From contig NZ_NJDE01000024.1 in the NCBI RefSeq assembly GCF_002205895.1, positions 1-64,000 of the forward strand: a stretch of 64,000 bases of DNA, written 5' to 3'. The position numbers and the translations under genes were made by a program. The notes beneath the pieces are model-generated. The model did not search any database, had not been told where the DNA came from, and was given only the letters and a program-made list of their open reading frames with translations. Below, in pieces: positions 35,080-46,901 of this stretch. Source of the DNA: Saccharibacillus sp. O23 (GTDB taxonomy: Bacteria; Bacillota; Bacilli; Paenibacillales; Paenibacillaceae). How positions within the stretch are numbered: the first letter of the stretch is position 1; every line of letters starts with the position of its first letter.

Positions 35080-35436
35080 ATGCTCACCATCGGCGAAACG
35101 GCGGAATTGTTAGGCATCAGCGCTCATACTTTACGGTATTACGAGAAAGAACAGATCGTCGTGCCGCACCGGGAACCGGGCGGAGATCGGCGTTACGACG
35201 AATCGCATATCGGCTGGCTGAAGTTCGTCATCAAGCTCAAAGAAACGCAGATGCCGATCGCGGCGATCCGGAAATACGCCGCGCTTGCGGCGGAAGGCGA
35301 CCATACGTCCGAAGACCGCCTGAATCTGCTGGCCGAACATAAGCGTTCGATCCGCGCCCAGCTCGAGACGCTTCAAGCGGCGGACGAGATGCTGGAACGC
35401 AAGATCGCCGGCTACCGGACTTTTATCCATTCGTGA
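35080..35436 (+). CDS. MerR-family transcriptional regulator
   Basis: A 118-residue one-component regulator. LTIGETAELLGISAHTLRYYEKEQIV is the MerR helix-turn-helix and wing start, followed by RRYDESHIGWLKFVIKLKETQM and a coiled coil (about 80-110). No cysteine is present in the effector part, so metal sensing is unlikely. It resembles the AdhR/YfmP group, which respond to aldehydes or other small molecules. The binding site is the dyad at 35032-35047, controlling the divergent SDR gene and possibly itself. Confidence 0.88.
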   Translation: MLTIGETAELLGISAHTLRYYEKEQIVVPHREPGGDRRYDESHIGWLKFVIKLKETQMPIAAIRKYAALAAEGDHTSEDRLNLLAEHKRSIRAQLETLQAADEMLERKIAGYRTFIHS

Positions 35437-35472
35437 ACGGAGTAGACCGCACCTAACCGATCGCAAGATTCT

Positions 35473-35614
35473 AAAAGACGTTTCCTTTTAAATACCTTCT
35501 CAACGTTAGCTGTAGGTTTACGCTCGACTAAACCGCCCTTGAAGCATGAGCGTTTTAGTCGAATGTAAACCTTGGCTTAAGAGTTGACAAGGTATCGGGA
35601 AACGTCTTTTTTTT
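35473..35614. repeat. long imperfect palindrome after the MerR gene
   Basis: Arms of about 60 bases (35473-35532 and 35551-35614) match in blocks: AAAAGACGTTTCC, ATACCTT, TCAAC, AGGTTTAC and TCGACTAAA each find their complement in order. The right arm ends GACGTTTCC-complement plus eight T, so it can also end MerR transcription. It shares AGGTTTACGCTCG-like sequence with the element at 51249. Confidence 0.75.
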
Positions 35615-35702
35615 AAACGGAATTTAAACTTGAGGTCGCTCTCCCTTTAACCTGGCGTCTCTATCATATAAAGCAACGAGACCAACGCGAGAGGTGAGGG
35701 AC

Positions 35703-36686
35703 ATGAACGAAATGATGATCGAGACCCGAAATTTGACGAAAAAGTATAAAGGGACCCGCGCGGTGGACGCGCTGAATCTGGCGATTCCCCGCGGCGAAAT
35801 CTACGGCTTCCTCGGACCGAACGGAGCCGGCAAAACGACGACGATCCGCATGCTGCTGGGCCTGATCCGGCCGTCGAGCGGCGTGGTGCAGATCTTCGGG
35901 CAGGACTTGAAGCGCGACCGGATCAAGATTCTGCGCCGCGTCGGTTCGCTGGTCGAATATCCGTCGTATTACGGACATCTGAACGCGGTCGAGAATCTGG
36001 AGACGATTCGCCGGATTCTGAACGTGCCGAAGACCCGGATCGACGAAGTGTTACATACCGTCGGACTGACGAAGGACGCGAAGCGCCATGTCAAAGGCTA
36101 TTCGCTCGGCATGAAGCAGCGTCTAGGGATCGCGGCGGCGCTGCTCGGCAGCCCGGAACTGCTGATTCTGGACGAACCGACGAACGGGCTGGACCCGTCG
36201 GGGATCTTGGAGATTCGCGAATTGATCAAAAAAATGCCGCAAGAGCAGGGCATTACCGTGTTGGTATCCAGCCACCTGCTGAGCGAGATCGAACAGATGG
36301 CGAGCAGCGTCGGAATCGTCAATCAAGGCAAAATGATCTTCCAAGACAGCATCTCGAATCTTCAGCGCAAAGCGGGCAGCGAGATTCATATCGCGTTGTC
36401 GGACGCGGAAGCGGCGATGATCACGGTGCGCGAGCAGGGCTGCTTCGCCCGCCTCGATCAAGGCAAGCTGATCTTCAAAGGCATCGACGACGGACAGATC
36501 GCCCGTCTGGTATCGGCTCTGGTCGACGCGCGTCACAGCATCTACCGGGTCGAAGAACGGCGCAAATCGCTGGAAGACTTGTTCCTGACGATGACGTCGG
36601 GAGCAAGCGGAAGCGCATCGGAGATCGCGGCGATCGGCAGCGGCGCGCCGCGCGGAGCCGGGCTGCGGAAGGAGGTCGCGCAATGA
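35703..36686 (+). CDS. ABC exporter ATPase, BcrA/lantibiotic-immunity type
   Basis: A 327-residue ATPase. It has Walker A GPNGAGKTTT, signature YSLGMKQR (the LSGGQ variant typical of BcrA and LanF), and Walker B LLILDEPTNGLDPSG. A C-terminal extension of about 90 residues follows. The ATG at 35703 has GAGGTG six bases upstream; the GTG at 35694 overlaps that site. It is followed by two related small permeases, the BcrAB or LanFEG arrangement, which confers self-protection or resistance to cell-wall-active peptides. No biosynthetic genes or BceRS-type regulator are adjacent. Confidence 0.9.
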   Translation: MNEMMIETRNLTKKYKGTRAVDALNLAIPRGEIYGFLGPNGAGKTTTIRMLLGLIRPSSGVVQIFGQDLKRDRIKILRRVGSLVEYPSYYGHLNAVENLETIRRILNVPKTRIDEVLHTVGLTKDAKRHVKGYSLGMKQRLGIAAALLGSPELLILDEPTNGLDPSGILEIRELIKKMPQEQGITVLVSSHLLSEIEQMASSVGIVNQGKMIFQDSISNLQRKAGSEIHIALSDAEAAMITVREQGCFARLDQGKLIFKGIDDGQIARLVSALVDARHSIYRVEERRKSLEDLFLTMTSGASGSASEIAAIGSGAPRGAGLRKEVAQ

Positions 36687-37402
36687 TCGGCAAACTATTG
36701 TCGACAGACCTGCTCAAGATGCGGCGTACCGGCATCTGGTGGGTGGTCTTTATCGGACCTGTCGGCCTTGCGGCCATGCAGGCGCTCAATTTCGGGCTGC
36801 GTTACGACTATCTGGTGCAAGACCGTTACGCGTCCGATCCATGGGCCGGGTTGATCGGCGAGACGGGGATGTTCGTCCCGATCGCCATCTATCTGGCGAT
36901 GACGCTGTTGATGGCGATGATCGCCAATATCGAGAACCGGCAGAATGCGTGGAAGCAGACGCTCGCGCTGCCGGTGCGGCGTTCGCAAGTGTTCGCGTCG
37001 AAGTTTCTGGCCTGCTTGATCCAACTGTTGGTCGCCTGCGTGCTGCTGGCCGCATCGGTCGCGATCGTCGGACTGGTTCTGAAATTCGAAGGCCCGGTGC
37101 CGATCATCGATCTGCTGACGCTCGGCGCGTATCCGATGTTGGCTTCGCTGCCGATGCTCGGCTTGATGCTCTGGATGACGCTCACGCTGCGCAATCAGGC
37201 GATTCCGATCTCGCTCGGCATCGCGGCTTCGTTGGTATCGGTATTCGGGGCTTCGATGCCGGAGATCGTGCCGCTCGCGTGGCCGGCGGTCGTCTTGGCC
37301 AACGGCGAAGCCGCGCTGCGGTACTCGGGCTTCGGCATTGCCCTGTTCGCGGTGCTCTATCTGCTCGGCTCGATTCATTTCTCGAGAAAGGACGTGGCTT
37401 GA
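36683..37402 (+). CDS. ABC-2 permease, lantibiotic-immunity/BcrB type (first)
   Basis: A 239-residue permease with six hydrophobic helices. The N-terminus STDLLKMRRTGIWWVVFIGP and the segment ENRQNAWKQTLALPVRRSQVFASKFL (coupling helix) are typical of LanE/LanG and BcrB-like permeases. It overlaps the ATPase gene by four bases. It is probably one half of a heterodimeric channel with the next gene product, to which it is similar in plan (EHAGGGWKQILSLPVSRSALYMAKLL). Confidence 0.87.
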   Translation: MIGKLLSTDLLKMRRTGIWWVVFIGPVGLAAMQALNFGLRYDYLVQDRYASDPWAGLIGETGMFVPIAIYLAMTLLMAMIANIENRQNAWKQTLALPVRRSQVFASKFLACLIQLLVACVLLAASVAIVGLVLKFEGPVPIIDLLTLGAYPMLASLPMLGLMLWMTLTLRNQAIPISLGIAASLVSVFGASMPEIVPLAWPAVVLANGEAALRYSGFGIALFAVLYLLGSIHFSRKDVA

Positions 37403-37403
37403 T

Positions 37404-38153
37404 ATGAATACTTGGATCTCGGCGCTTCGCAGCGAACGGATCAAGCTGGGGCGCTCGCAGATTCTGCTGCTTGCCGTATTCGCGCCGCTGATTAGCATGC
37501 TGATCGGATTTCTGGCGAATCTGGACAGCGCGGGCAGCGAAGCGGAAGCTTGGGAAGGGCTGCTGCTGGCGATGTCGATGCTGCACGCCATGTTCTTTTT
37601 GCCGATGATGACGGGCATATTCTCGGCGTTCGTCTGCCGCTACGAACACGCGGGCGGAGGATGGAAGCAGATCTTGTCGCTGCCGGTATCCCGTTCGGCG
37701 CTGTATATGGCGAAACTGCTCACCGTGGCCGGCGCGCTGGCTCTGTCTCAATTGTTGTTCTCGGTCGGACTGCTGATCGTGGGCGCGGTCAAAGGCTTCG
37801 ATCTCGGAAGCGTGCCGTGGGACGTGCTGTCTGCCCGATTGATCGGCGGATTCGTGGCTTGCCTGCCGCTCGCGGCGCTGCAATTGTTCGTCTCGACGAT
37901 GTGGAGCAGCTTCGCCGCGCCGCTCGTACTGAACATGATCTTTACCGTGCCGAATATCCTGATCGCCAATTCCGCGACTTTCGGTCCTTATTATCCGTGG
38001 GTGCAGCCGCTGCTGGCGATGCTTCCGAGCGGCGGAGGTTACGATTTCGGAGCCTTTTCGCTGCCGTTCGAGAATCTGATGATCACGGTCGGAGGAAGCT
38101 TCGTGCTGTTCTTGGCCGCGGGACTGATTTATTTCGTAAGGAAACCGGTATAA
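37404..38153 (+). CDS. ABC-2 permease, lantibiotic-immunity/BcrB type (second)
   Basis: A 249-residue permease with six helices, related to the preceding one. RSERIKLGRSQILLLAVFAP starts it and GWKQILSLPVSRSALYMAKL is the coupling segment. The ATG at 37404 begins two bases after the previous stop; AAAGGACG at 37388-37395 serves as the site. With the ATPase it completes a three-gene exporter. The following 228 bases up to the small secreted protein gene show no terminator or recognisable RNA element. Confidence 0.86.
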   Translation: MNTWISALRSERIKLGRSQILLLAVFAPLISMLIGFLANLDSAGSEAEAWEGLLLAMSMLHAMFFLPMMTGIFSAFVCRYEHAGGGWKQILSLPVSRSALYMAKLLTVAGALALSQLLFSVGLLIVGAVKGFDLGSVPWDVLSARLIGGFVACLPLAALQLFVSTMWSSFAAPLVLNMIFTVPNILIANSATFGPYYPWVQPLLAMLPSGGGYDFGAFSLPFENLMITVGGSFVLFLAAGLIYFVRKPV

Positions 38154-38381
38154 GGGCCCAAACGTATGATAAACGGACATATAAAAAACACAAGTCGAAC
38201 GCATAATAGGACTTGAAAAGAAAACGCAGGGGAAATTCGTCGGGATTCGTCCATAAGGATGAGCGAAAGCAGGACTTTATCCGATATAAGGTTCAGAAGG
38301 AAAAAATATGTTCAAGCGGGGACCTCATCGAATCCAACTATCGTGCTCCCGCTGCGTTTATAGCATAAGGAGGCGTAATTC

Positions 38382-38738
38382 ATGATTCGAGAAGGGATAA
38401 CCAAACGGGCAGCGGTCGCGGCGTTCGCCGCCGCGCTGCTGATTACGGGAACGACGAGTCAGGCGTCCGCATCGGAAGCGGAGATGTCGGGAACCTACGC
38501 GGTCGTCGAAGGAGCGGTTCCCGCCGCTGTGCAGACGGCGGCCGCGGAGACGCAGACGCTTCGCGCGGCGAACGGCGAGATCGTCGGCGAAGAAGCGAGC
38601 ATCGCGAATCTGTTGGAATCGAACGGTGCCGAAGGCAAAGGATTTTCGGTATTCTGCATCTCGCTCGCCGTCTCGCTGGCTCTGATGCTCGGCATCTTCG
38701 GATTGACGCTGCGCAGAAAGAAGCATCGCGGACATTGA
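38382..38738 (+). CDS. small exported protein with C-terminal membrane anchor, unknown
   Basis: 118 residues. A signal peptide (about 1-30, ending SQASASEA) is followed by about 55 acidic, Ala/Glu-rich residues, one hydrophobic helix (about 88-108, FSVFCISLAVSLALMLGIFG) and a basic end (RRKKHRGH). This is the topology of a sortase substrate or a type I anchored peptide, but no LPxTG is seen. AAGGAGGCG precedes the ATG. It lies after the ABC exporter, and a link is possible but unproven. I do not recognise the family. Confidence 0.6.
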   Translation: MIREGITKRAAVAAFAAALLITGTTSQASASEAEMSGTYAVVEGAVPAAVQTAAAETQTLRAANGEIVGEEASIANLLESNGAEGKGFSVFCISLAVSLALMLGIFGLTLRRKKHRGH

Positions 38739-38762
38739 GCGGAAGACAGCCGCATTCACGCA

Positions 38763-38810
38763 AAAAAGCCCCGAACTCGGCATGAGACTGCCGAACATTC
38801 GGGGCTTTTT
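38763..38810. terminator. bidirectional terminator between the small exported protein and LDH-like genes
   Basis: AAAAAGCCCCGAA (38763-38775) pairs with TTCGGGGCTTTTT (38798-38810), with an inner CGGCA/TGCCG stem. It separates convergent genes. Confidence 0.85.
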
Positions 38811-38828
38811 GCTATGGACGAGAAGCGA

Positions 38829-39794
38829 TTAACCGACAGCAGGCGCTTGAGCGACGACGTCGAGACCTGCGCGAATGATCTCGCAAGAACGTTCGAACGA
38901 ACTTTTTTCGTCGTCGCTCAGATTGAATTCGATCAGTTCTTCGATGCCGTCCGCTCCGATGATGGCCGGCACGCCGACGCAGACGTCGCGCTGGCCGTAT
39001 TCGCCGTCCAGAATCGCCGAGACCGCGATGATCCGGTGATCGTCGTTCAAGATGGAACGGGTGATATAGGCGATCGCGCTGCCGATGCCGAACTGGGTCG
39101 AGCCTTTGCGGGTGAAGATTTCCCAACCGGCGTCTTTGGTCTTGCGGGCGATATCTTGAAGATCCAGATTCGGGAAACGCAGCTTATGCTCTTCCGCGAT
39201 ATGCAGAATCGGCTTGCCGCCGATGGTGACATGCGACCAAGCGACGAACTGCGACTCGCCGTGCTCGCCCATCGCATAACCGTGAACGCTGCGCGGATCG
39301 ACTTGGAACACGTCGGCCAGCAGCGTCTTGAGGCGGGCGGAGTCGATCGAAGTGCCCGTGCCGATCACCCGGTGGCGCGGCAGTCCCGAGACTTGGGCGG
39401 TGATATGCGTGACCACGTCGACCGGATTGGCCGCGACGACGAAGATGCCGTCGAATCCGCTCTCCATGACGGAAGTCGTCACTTCGCGCGTGATCGCCGC
39501 CGCGTCGGCGATGATGTCCATGCGCGTCTGTCCGGCTTTGACGTTGGCTCCGGCCGTCATCACCACGATGTCCGCATCCGCGCAGTCCGCGTAATGTCCG
39601 GCGCGCACGCGCGTCCGCGTGGAGGTGAAGTCCGCGCAGTGGGACAGATCCAGCGCTTGCGCGAGCGCGTGTTCATGGTTGCGGCTGACGATGACGATCT
39701 CGTCGCAGATCGATTGGTTAATCATGGCGTAAGCGCAGCTCGATCCGACCAGACCCGATCCGATAATCGCGACTTTTCGATTTTTTCTGCCCAT
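38829..39794 (-). CDS. lactate/2-hydroxyacid dehydrogenase family enzyme, divergent
   Basis: A 321-residue LDH/MDH-fold enzyme. It has the GSGLVGSS loop (12-19), the catalytic pair D151 (IDSARLK) and H178 (GEHGES), and substrate arginines R91 and R154. Two usual LDH features are changed. The residue that sets lactate specificity (Gln in GANQKPGETR) is V85 in [10 protein letters not shown]. The acidic residue after beta2 that binds NAD ribose is missing ([10 protein letters not shown]). The substrate and cofactor may therefore differ from classical LDH. The ATG at 39794 follows GGGAG. It is transcribed alone. Confidence 0.82.
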   Translation of the reverse strand: MGRKNRKVAIIGSGLVGSSCAYAMINQSICDEIVIVSRNHEHALAQALDLSHCADFTSTRTRVRAGHYADCADADIVVMTAGANVKAGQTRMDIIADAAAITREVTTSVMESGFDGIFVVAANPVDVVTHITAQVSGLPRHRVIGTGTSIDSARLKTLLADVFQVDPRSVHGYAMGEHGESQFVAWSHVTIGGKPILHIAEEHKLRFPNLDLQDIARKTKDAGWEIFTRKGSTQFGIGSAIAYITRSILNDDHRIIAVSAILDGEYGQRDVCVGVPAIIGADGIEELIEFNLSDDEKSSFERSCEIIRAGLDVVAQAPAVG

Positions 39795-39824
39795 GTTCGC
39801 ACTCCCTGTCATCAGAAATTTGTA

Positions 39825-39843
39825 TCACTTTATATAAGAGTGA
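39825..39843. promoter_or_regulatory. dyad upstream of the LDH-like gene
   Basis: TCACT-N9-AGTGA surrounds a TATATAA tract 31-49 bases before the start codon, overlapping a likely -10. It does not match the Rex consensus. The rest of the 325-base gap to the next gene is AT-rich. Confidence 0.35.
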
Positions 39844-39922
39844 AAGAAATTATCGTTTACATGCTTACATGAAAAAATATAGAAACTTTTAACCTTTTTC
39901 ATTTTAACGGAAAAAAGAACGG

Positions 39923-39951
39923 TTGTCAGCTTAAAAATCGGCGAATATGTT
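39923..39951 (+). promoter_or_regulatory. possible promoter of the NADP-dependent reductase gene
   Basis: TTGTCA (39923-39928), a 17-bp spacer and TATGTT (39946-39951) lie about 170 bases before the ATG. The spacing is right but the -10 is imperfect. Confidence 0.4.
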
Positions 39952-40119
39952 ACGATACATGACATGTTTGTCGATCCGAAGAACGCAGATGACAGAGAAC
40001 AGAACAACGGCGCAAAAACGAGCGAGCTGAGCGGATCGGCCGCGAACGGGTAAAAAGATGAAGGAAGCGCGATGAAAGAGTAGGATAGAAAGACAAACTT
40101 AGCGGAGGTGCAAGATCGA

Positions 40120-41118
40120 ATGACGCAAAAACAAAAATTCGTATTGGCGAGCCGTCCGAAAGGCGCGCCTACGCCCGAAAACTTCGAACTCAAAACGGAA
40201 GAACTCGGATCGCCGAGCGAAGGCGAGATCGCGGTCGAGACCTTGTATCTGTCGGTCGACCCTTATATGCGCGGCCGGATGAAAGACGCCAAGTCTTATT
40301 CCAAACCTTTTGAAATTGGCGGCGTCATCACGGGCGGATCGGTCGGACGCGTGATCGAAAGCCGTCACGAACGCTACAAAGAAGGCGATATCGTCCTCGG
40401 CGGTTGGGGTTGGCAGACGCACGCGATCCTTAAAGGCGAAGAAGCGAATCCGGTCGATCCGGACTTGGCTCCGATCCAGACGGCGCTCGGCGTGCTGGGC
40501 ATGACGGGCATGACCGCTTACTTCGGCCTGCTGGATATCGGCCAGCCGAAACCGGGCGAGACGGTCGTCGTCTCCGGCGCGGGCGGAGCGGTCGGCATGA
40601 TCGTCGGCCAGATCGCGAAGATCAAAGGCGCGCGGGCCGTCGGCATCTCCGGTTCGGAAGAGAAAAACCGCTACCTGCTCGAAGAACTCGGGTTCGACGC
40701 GGTCATCAACTACAAGACGGAGAATGTCAAAGAAGCGCTGGAGAAAGCTTGCCCGGACGGCGTGGACGTGTATTTCGACAACGTCGGCGGCACGATCAGC
40801 GATGCGGTGCTCGAGCAGTTGAATCCGAACGCGCGAATTCCGCTCTGCGGACAGATTTCTCTCTATAATGAAGAGAATCCCGAACCGGGCCCGCGTTTCC
40901 TTCCGCTGCTGCTGACCCGTACGGCTCTGGTCAAAGGATTCTTGGTCGGTCAATACGCGGAACGTTACGGCGAAGCGGTTCCCGAGATGGCCAAATGGCT
41001 GCAAGAAGGCAAATTGAAATACCGCGAGAACATTATCGAAGGATTCGAACGCACGCCGGAAGCGTTTATCGGGCTGTTCAGCGGCGAGAATCTGGGCAAG
41101 CAGTTGGTTAAGGCGTAA
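40120..41118 (+). CDS. NADP-dependent oxidoreductase, zinc-free MDR family (CurA/YfmJ type)
   Basis: A 332-residue medium-chain reductase without zinc ligands. LYLSVDPYMRGRM (about 46-58) is the signature of the leukotriene B4 12-hydroxydehydrogenase/CurA group. The cofactor loop is VVVSGAGGAVGMIVGQIAK (about 150-168), and DVYFDNVGGTISD follows near 225. Members reduce alpha,beta-unsaturated ketones or aldehydes with NADPH. The ATG at 40120 is chosen; GGAGGTG lies about ten bases upstream and the GTG at 40108 overlaps it. It is a single-gene unit with a strong terminator. Confidence 0.9.
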   Translation: MTQKQKFVLASRPKGAPTPENFELKTEELGSPSEGEIAVETLYLSVDPYMRGRMKDAKSYSKPFEIGGVITGGSVGRVIESRHERYKEGDIVLGGWGWQTHAILKGEEANPVDPDLAPIQTALGVLGMTGMTAYFGLLDIGQPKPGETVVVSGAGGAVGMIVGQIAKIKGARAVGISGSEEKNRYLLEELGFDAVINYKTENVKEALEKACPDGVDVYFDNVGGTISDAVLEQLNPNARIPLCGQISLYNEENPEPGPRFLPLLLTRTALVKGFLVGQYAERYGEAVPEMAKWLQEGKLKYRENIIEGFERTPEAFIGLFSGENLGKQLVKA

Positions 41119-41232
41119 AAAGAACAAACGGCTCGGACCGCGGAAAAACGATCGGATGCGGTCGCTGCAAAAGCAGGCATATCGATCGACGAAGCGAGGT
41201 TCGAACGCTGCACGGCGGCACAATAGATCACG

Positions 41233-41271
41233 AAAAAGCAGCTTGTCCGCTATCGGACAAGCTGCTTTTTT
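41233..41271. terminator. bidirectional terminator between reductase and membrane NagZ genes
   Basis: A perfect 17-bp stem AAAAAGCAGCTTGTCCG (41233-41249) with its complement (41254-41270), CTAT loop, and T on both strands. Confidence 0.9.
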
Positions 41272-41361
41272 GATGCGTTTTATTCGGACGATGCGCGTAG
41301 ACTTGCGGAAAAGCACCGGAAGCGGCGAGTTCGTTCGTTATGAGATGGCCGATGTCGAACA

Positions 41362-43272
41362 TCATTTGGCCGACAAATATTTCTGCTTCAACGCGACGAT
41401 GCGCGCGGCGCTCTCGTCGATGCGCTGCTCGCTGATCTGACCGGATTCGACCGCTTTCTTGATCGCTCGGATCGTCTCGATCGCGTTATCCGCGCCGTGC
41501 GCGACCAGCACGATATCGCTGCCCGCTTGAACGGAACGGACGGCCGCGTCGCCGAGTCCGTAGTTCTCGGCAATCGCGCCCATCGTCATATCGTCGGTCA
41601 TCACCACGCCTTCGAACCCGAGTTTGCCGCGCAGCAAGTCGGTGATGACGGCTTTCGACATCGAAGACGGATACTTCCCGTCCAGCTTCGGCAGCAGGAT
41701 ATGCGCGATCATGACGACGTCCGCGCCGTCCGCGATCGCCTTCTTGAACGGGATCAATTCCAGCTTCTCCAATTGGGCGAGGCTCTTGTTCACGACCGGA
41801 AGCGCGATATGCGAATCGACGGAAGTGTCGCCGTGTCCCGGGAAATGCTTGACCACCGGAATGATCTGCTTGGATTCCAGCCCTTCCATCACGGGCAGGG
41901 CGATCTTCGAGACCCGGTTCGCGTCGCTGCCGAACGAGCGGTCGCCGATCACCGGGTTATCCGGGTTGCTGTTCACGTCCAGCACCGGCGCATAATCGAG
42001 ATTGAAGCCCTGCGAGCGAAGCTGCTCGCCCAGCTGTTCGCCGATCGACCGGGCGTAAGCCGGATCGTTCTTCGCGCCGATCGCGGCGGCGGTAGGCACT
42101 TTGTCGACGCCTTTGAGCCGGGCGACGCGGCCGCCTTCCTGATCGACGCTGACGAAGAGCGGCAGATCGCCGCGCGGATTCGCGGCTCGGACTTCGGCGG
42201 CGAACTGCTTGGTCTGCGCCGCCGAGCGGATATTGTCGGCGTAGAAGATCACGCCGCCGACGCCGTAATCGCGGATCAGGGCGCGGTCGGCTTCGCGCAG
42301 CGAAGTGCCTTCGAGGCCGGCGATCACCATCTGGCCGATCTTCTGGTCGAGCGTCATGCCGGCGAGCAGGTCGTCGGCCGCGCCGTTCGGCGTCGAAGTT
42401 TCGCTGTCCGGCGTCGACGGCTCCGCGGGAGCCTGCGGCGAGGCGGACGGACTCGAAGACGGAGCGTTCGGCGAAGTCTGGCCTGCGGCGCTGCCGCCAT
42501 CGCCCGCTTGCGCGCTCTCCGTCCGAACGGGACCGATCAGCGAGAGATGATCGAGCGCCGGGTTGTCGCGATTCTCGTCTTTGCTGCCGGAGCCGCTGCC
42601 TGCGGCGGCGCTTGCGCCGGAAGTCGGCAGCGGACCGGACAGAATCCAGCGCAGCGTATAGCCGTTCGGCAGCTTGTAGCCGAGGATCGCTTGATCCACG
42701 TCGTTGTCCCGGTACGATTTGACGCTGTCGGCATCGCCCAGCTTATCGACGATGTCGCGGTAACGGATCTCTTGCAGATCGTCGCGATCCGAACGCAGAT
42801 CGACGACGATGCCTTTCTTGTAGCCGACGGTGGCATCCTGCGCCGGGTAATCGGCATAGACGGAACCGCCGCTTTGCGACGTCCGCTTCGGTGCCTGCCA
42901 CAGCGATTCGACTTCTTGTTCGCGGGTGAGTCCTACGACGAAGTCCGAGCCTTCGATCTTGCCCTGCTTCGCCAGCGCCGCGATCGCGGCCACGCGGTCC
43001 GCCGCCGAAGCGTTCGCGGTCTCGTCCGCGGCGGAATCTTGCGCGCCGCTCGTAGCCGGATCTTGTTCGGCCGAATTCTGGGTCGCGTTCTGCTGAGCCG
43101 GAGAATCCGCGGACTGCGGCTCGGACGTACGGTCCGACGGGTTAAGAATCAGAAAAATGCCTGCGACGATCAGCGCCAGCAGGATGCCGCATACGGCGAA
43201 CCAAGTTCCGGTAAATTTACGGTTCGAACGGTTCTTGCGGGAATGTCGGGTACTGCGGGCGGTACGGGGCAT
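41362..43272 (-). CDS. membrane-anchored beta-N-acetylhexosaminidase (GH3 NagZ-like)
   Basis: 636 residues. A basic N-terminus and one helix (about 23-43, WFAVCGILLALIVAGIFLIL) anchor it with the rest outside. Residues about 45-270 are an additional domain flanked by Ala/Ser/Pro-rich linkers. The GH3 barrel follows, with KHFPGHGDTSVDSH at 475-488 and nucleophile D560 in VMTDDMTMGAI. It lacks the GH3_C domain. It is a second NagZ-type enzyme, acting on the wall or released fragments outside, while the operon copy at 8507 is cytoplasmic. AAAGGAGC precedes the ATG. It is transcribed alone. Confidence 0.86.
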   Translation of the reverse strand: MPRTARSTRHSRKNRSNRKFTGTWFAVCGILLALIVAGIFLILNPSDRTSEPQSADSPAQQNATQNSAEQDPATSGAQDSAADETANASAADRVAAIAALAKQGKIEGSDFVVGLTREQEVESLWQAPKRTSQSGGSVYADYPAQDATVGYKKGIVVDLRSDRDDLQEIRYRDIVDKLGDADSVKSYRDNDVDQAILGYKLPNGYTLRWILSGPLPTSGASAAAGSGSGSKDENRDNPALDHLSLIGPVRTESAQAGDGGSAAGQTSPNAPSSSPSASPQAPAEPSTPDSETSTPNGAADDLLAGMTLDQKIGQMVIAGLEGTSLREADRALIRDYGVGGVIFYADNIRSAAQTKQFAAEVRAANPRGDLPLFVSVDQEGGRVARLKGVDKVPTAAAIGAKNDPAYARSIGEQLGEQLRSQGFNLDYAPVLDVNSNPDNPVIGDRSFGSDANRVSKIALPVMEGLESKQIIPVVKHFPGHGDTSVDSHIALPVVNKSLAQLEKLELIPFKKAIADGADVVMIAHILLPKLDGKYPSSMSKAVITDLLRGKLGFEGVVMTDDMTMGAIAENYGLGDAAVRSVQAGSDIVLVAHGADNAIETIRAIKKAVESGQISEQRIDESAARIVALKQKYLSAK

Positions 43273-43466
43273 AGCTATAGTGCTCCTTTCGATGAAGCGG
43301 ATAAAATTCGAATAAGCGAAGCTTGAGCGCTGCGATATCGTTGACGTCGCGAAGCGGCGAATGGTTGCACGGGCGGAAGACGCAGAGCGGAAAATCCGAT
43401 CGCGAACCCAACATACCCGGAAATACGATTCCGATCTGATCGGATTCGGCGGACCGATCTCTTCCG

Positions 43467-46308
<2,842 letters not shown>

Positions 46309-46347
46309 GACGCTTCAAGCGCCTTGCGTCACGAACTGCATAAAGCG

Positions 46348-46377
46348 AAGCCGCCGGATCTTGTCCGGCGGCTTTTT
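46348..46377 (+). terminator. terminator of the beta-glucosidase gene
   Basis: AAGCCGCCGG (46348-46357) pairs with CCGGCGGCTT (46365-46374), followed by T. Confidence 0.85.
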
Positions 46378-46533
46378 CGCGTCTTGTTCGATAAGCGGCG
46401 ATGAAACGAAAAAAGACGTCTCCCGAAAGGAAGGCGTCCTGAAGCCGCGTTCGAAAGTCGCGCAGGCTGTAAAAGAGAGTCGACTCGGAGAACAGTTCGT
46501 TTCCGTAAGCTCGCGAAGGGCTTAGGTAACGCT

Positions 46534-46727
46534 CTAAAGGATCGTAGATTCGTTAGAACCGCCAAACAACCCTTTTCGAAATTCTAACGGATCGTCGATT
46601 CCTTAGCCGTCCGATTGCCCTCTTTTCCGGACGAAAACCCGCCTATTTTCATTCTAAGCGTCATCTGGTTCCGTTAGAATTTCAAAACTGTTCGAAATGC
46701 CCGCTAAGCGTCACCTCGATCCGTTAG
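46534..46727. repeat. composite four-unit CTAA...TTAG element, copy 2
   Basis: Units at 46534-46556, 46584-46606, 46654-46677 and 46704-46727, start-to-start 50, 70 and 50 bp. Units 1 and 2 read CTAANGGATCGT...ATTC-TTAG; units 3 and 4 read CTAAGCGTCA-CT...ATCCGTTAG or TTCCGTTAG. The spacing plan and unit order equal those of copy 1 at 29605, while the sequence between units differs. The rest of the 593-base gap (46309-46901) has only the two terminators. Confidence 0.75.
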
Positions 46728-46792
46728 AAACCGAAGGTCGATCTCACCGATCTTTTCGCGAAAAGGCATGGACTGTCGAGAATTTTTCGATA

Positions 46793-46826
46793 AAAAGGAC
46801 GCCTCCTCTACGGGAGCCGTCCTTTT
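46793..46826 (-). terminator. terminator of the CcdC-like gene
   Basis: AAAAGGACG-CCTCC pairs with GGGAG-CCGTCCTTTT. On the minus strand it ends in T. It lies about 75 bases past the gene. Confidence 0.75.
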
Positions 46827-46901
46827 CGTTACCGCCCTTCGGCGATCAACCGCCGCAGCAGTTCTGTGCTGGCGGCGTCTTTGCCGCGTCTGGGGCGGCC
46901 G

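Noticed and set aside
38154-38381. Riboswitch or leader RNA before the small anchored protein
   Set aside because: I compared the region with the cyclic-di-GMP and cyclic-di-AMP riboswitch cores I know and found no match, nor a terminator hairpin.
43425-43450. Small inverted repeat after the LacI gene as a terminator
   Set aside because: ATTCCGATC/GATCGGATT forms a hairpin but no T run follows on either strand.
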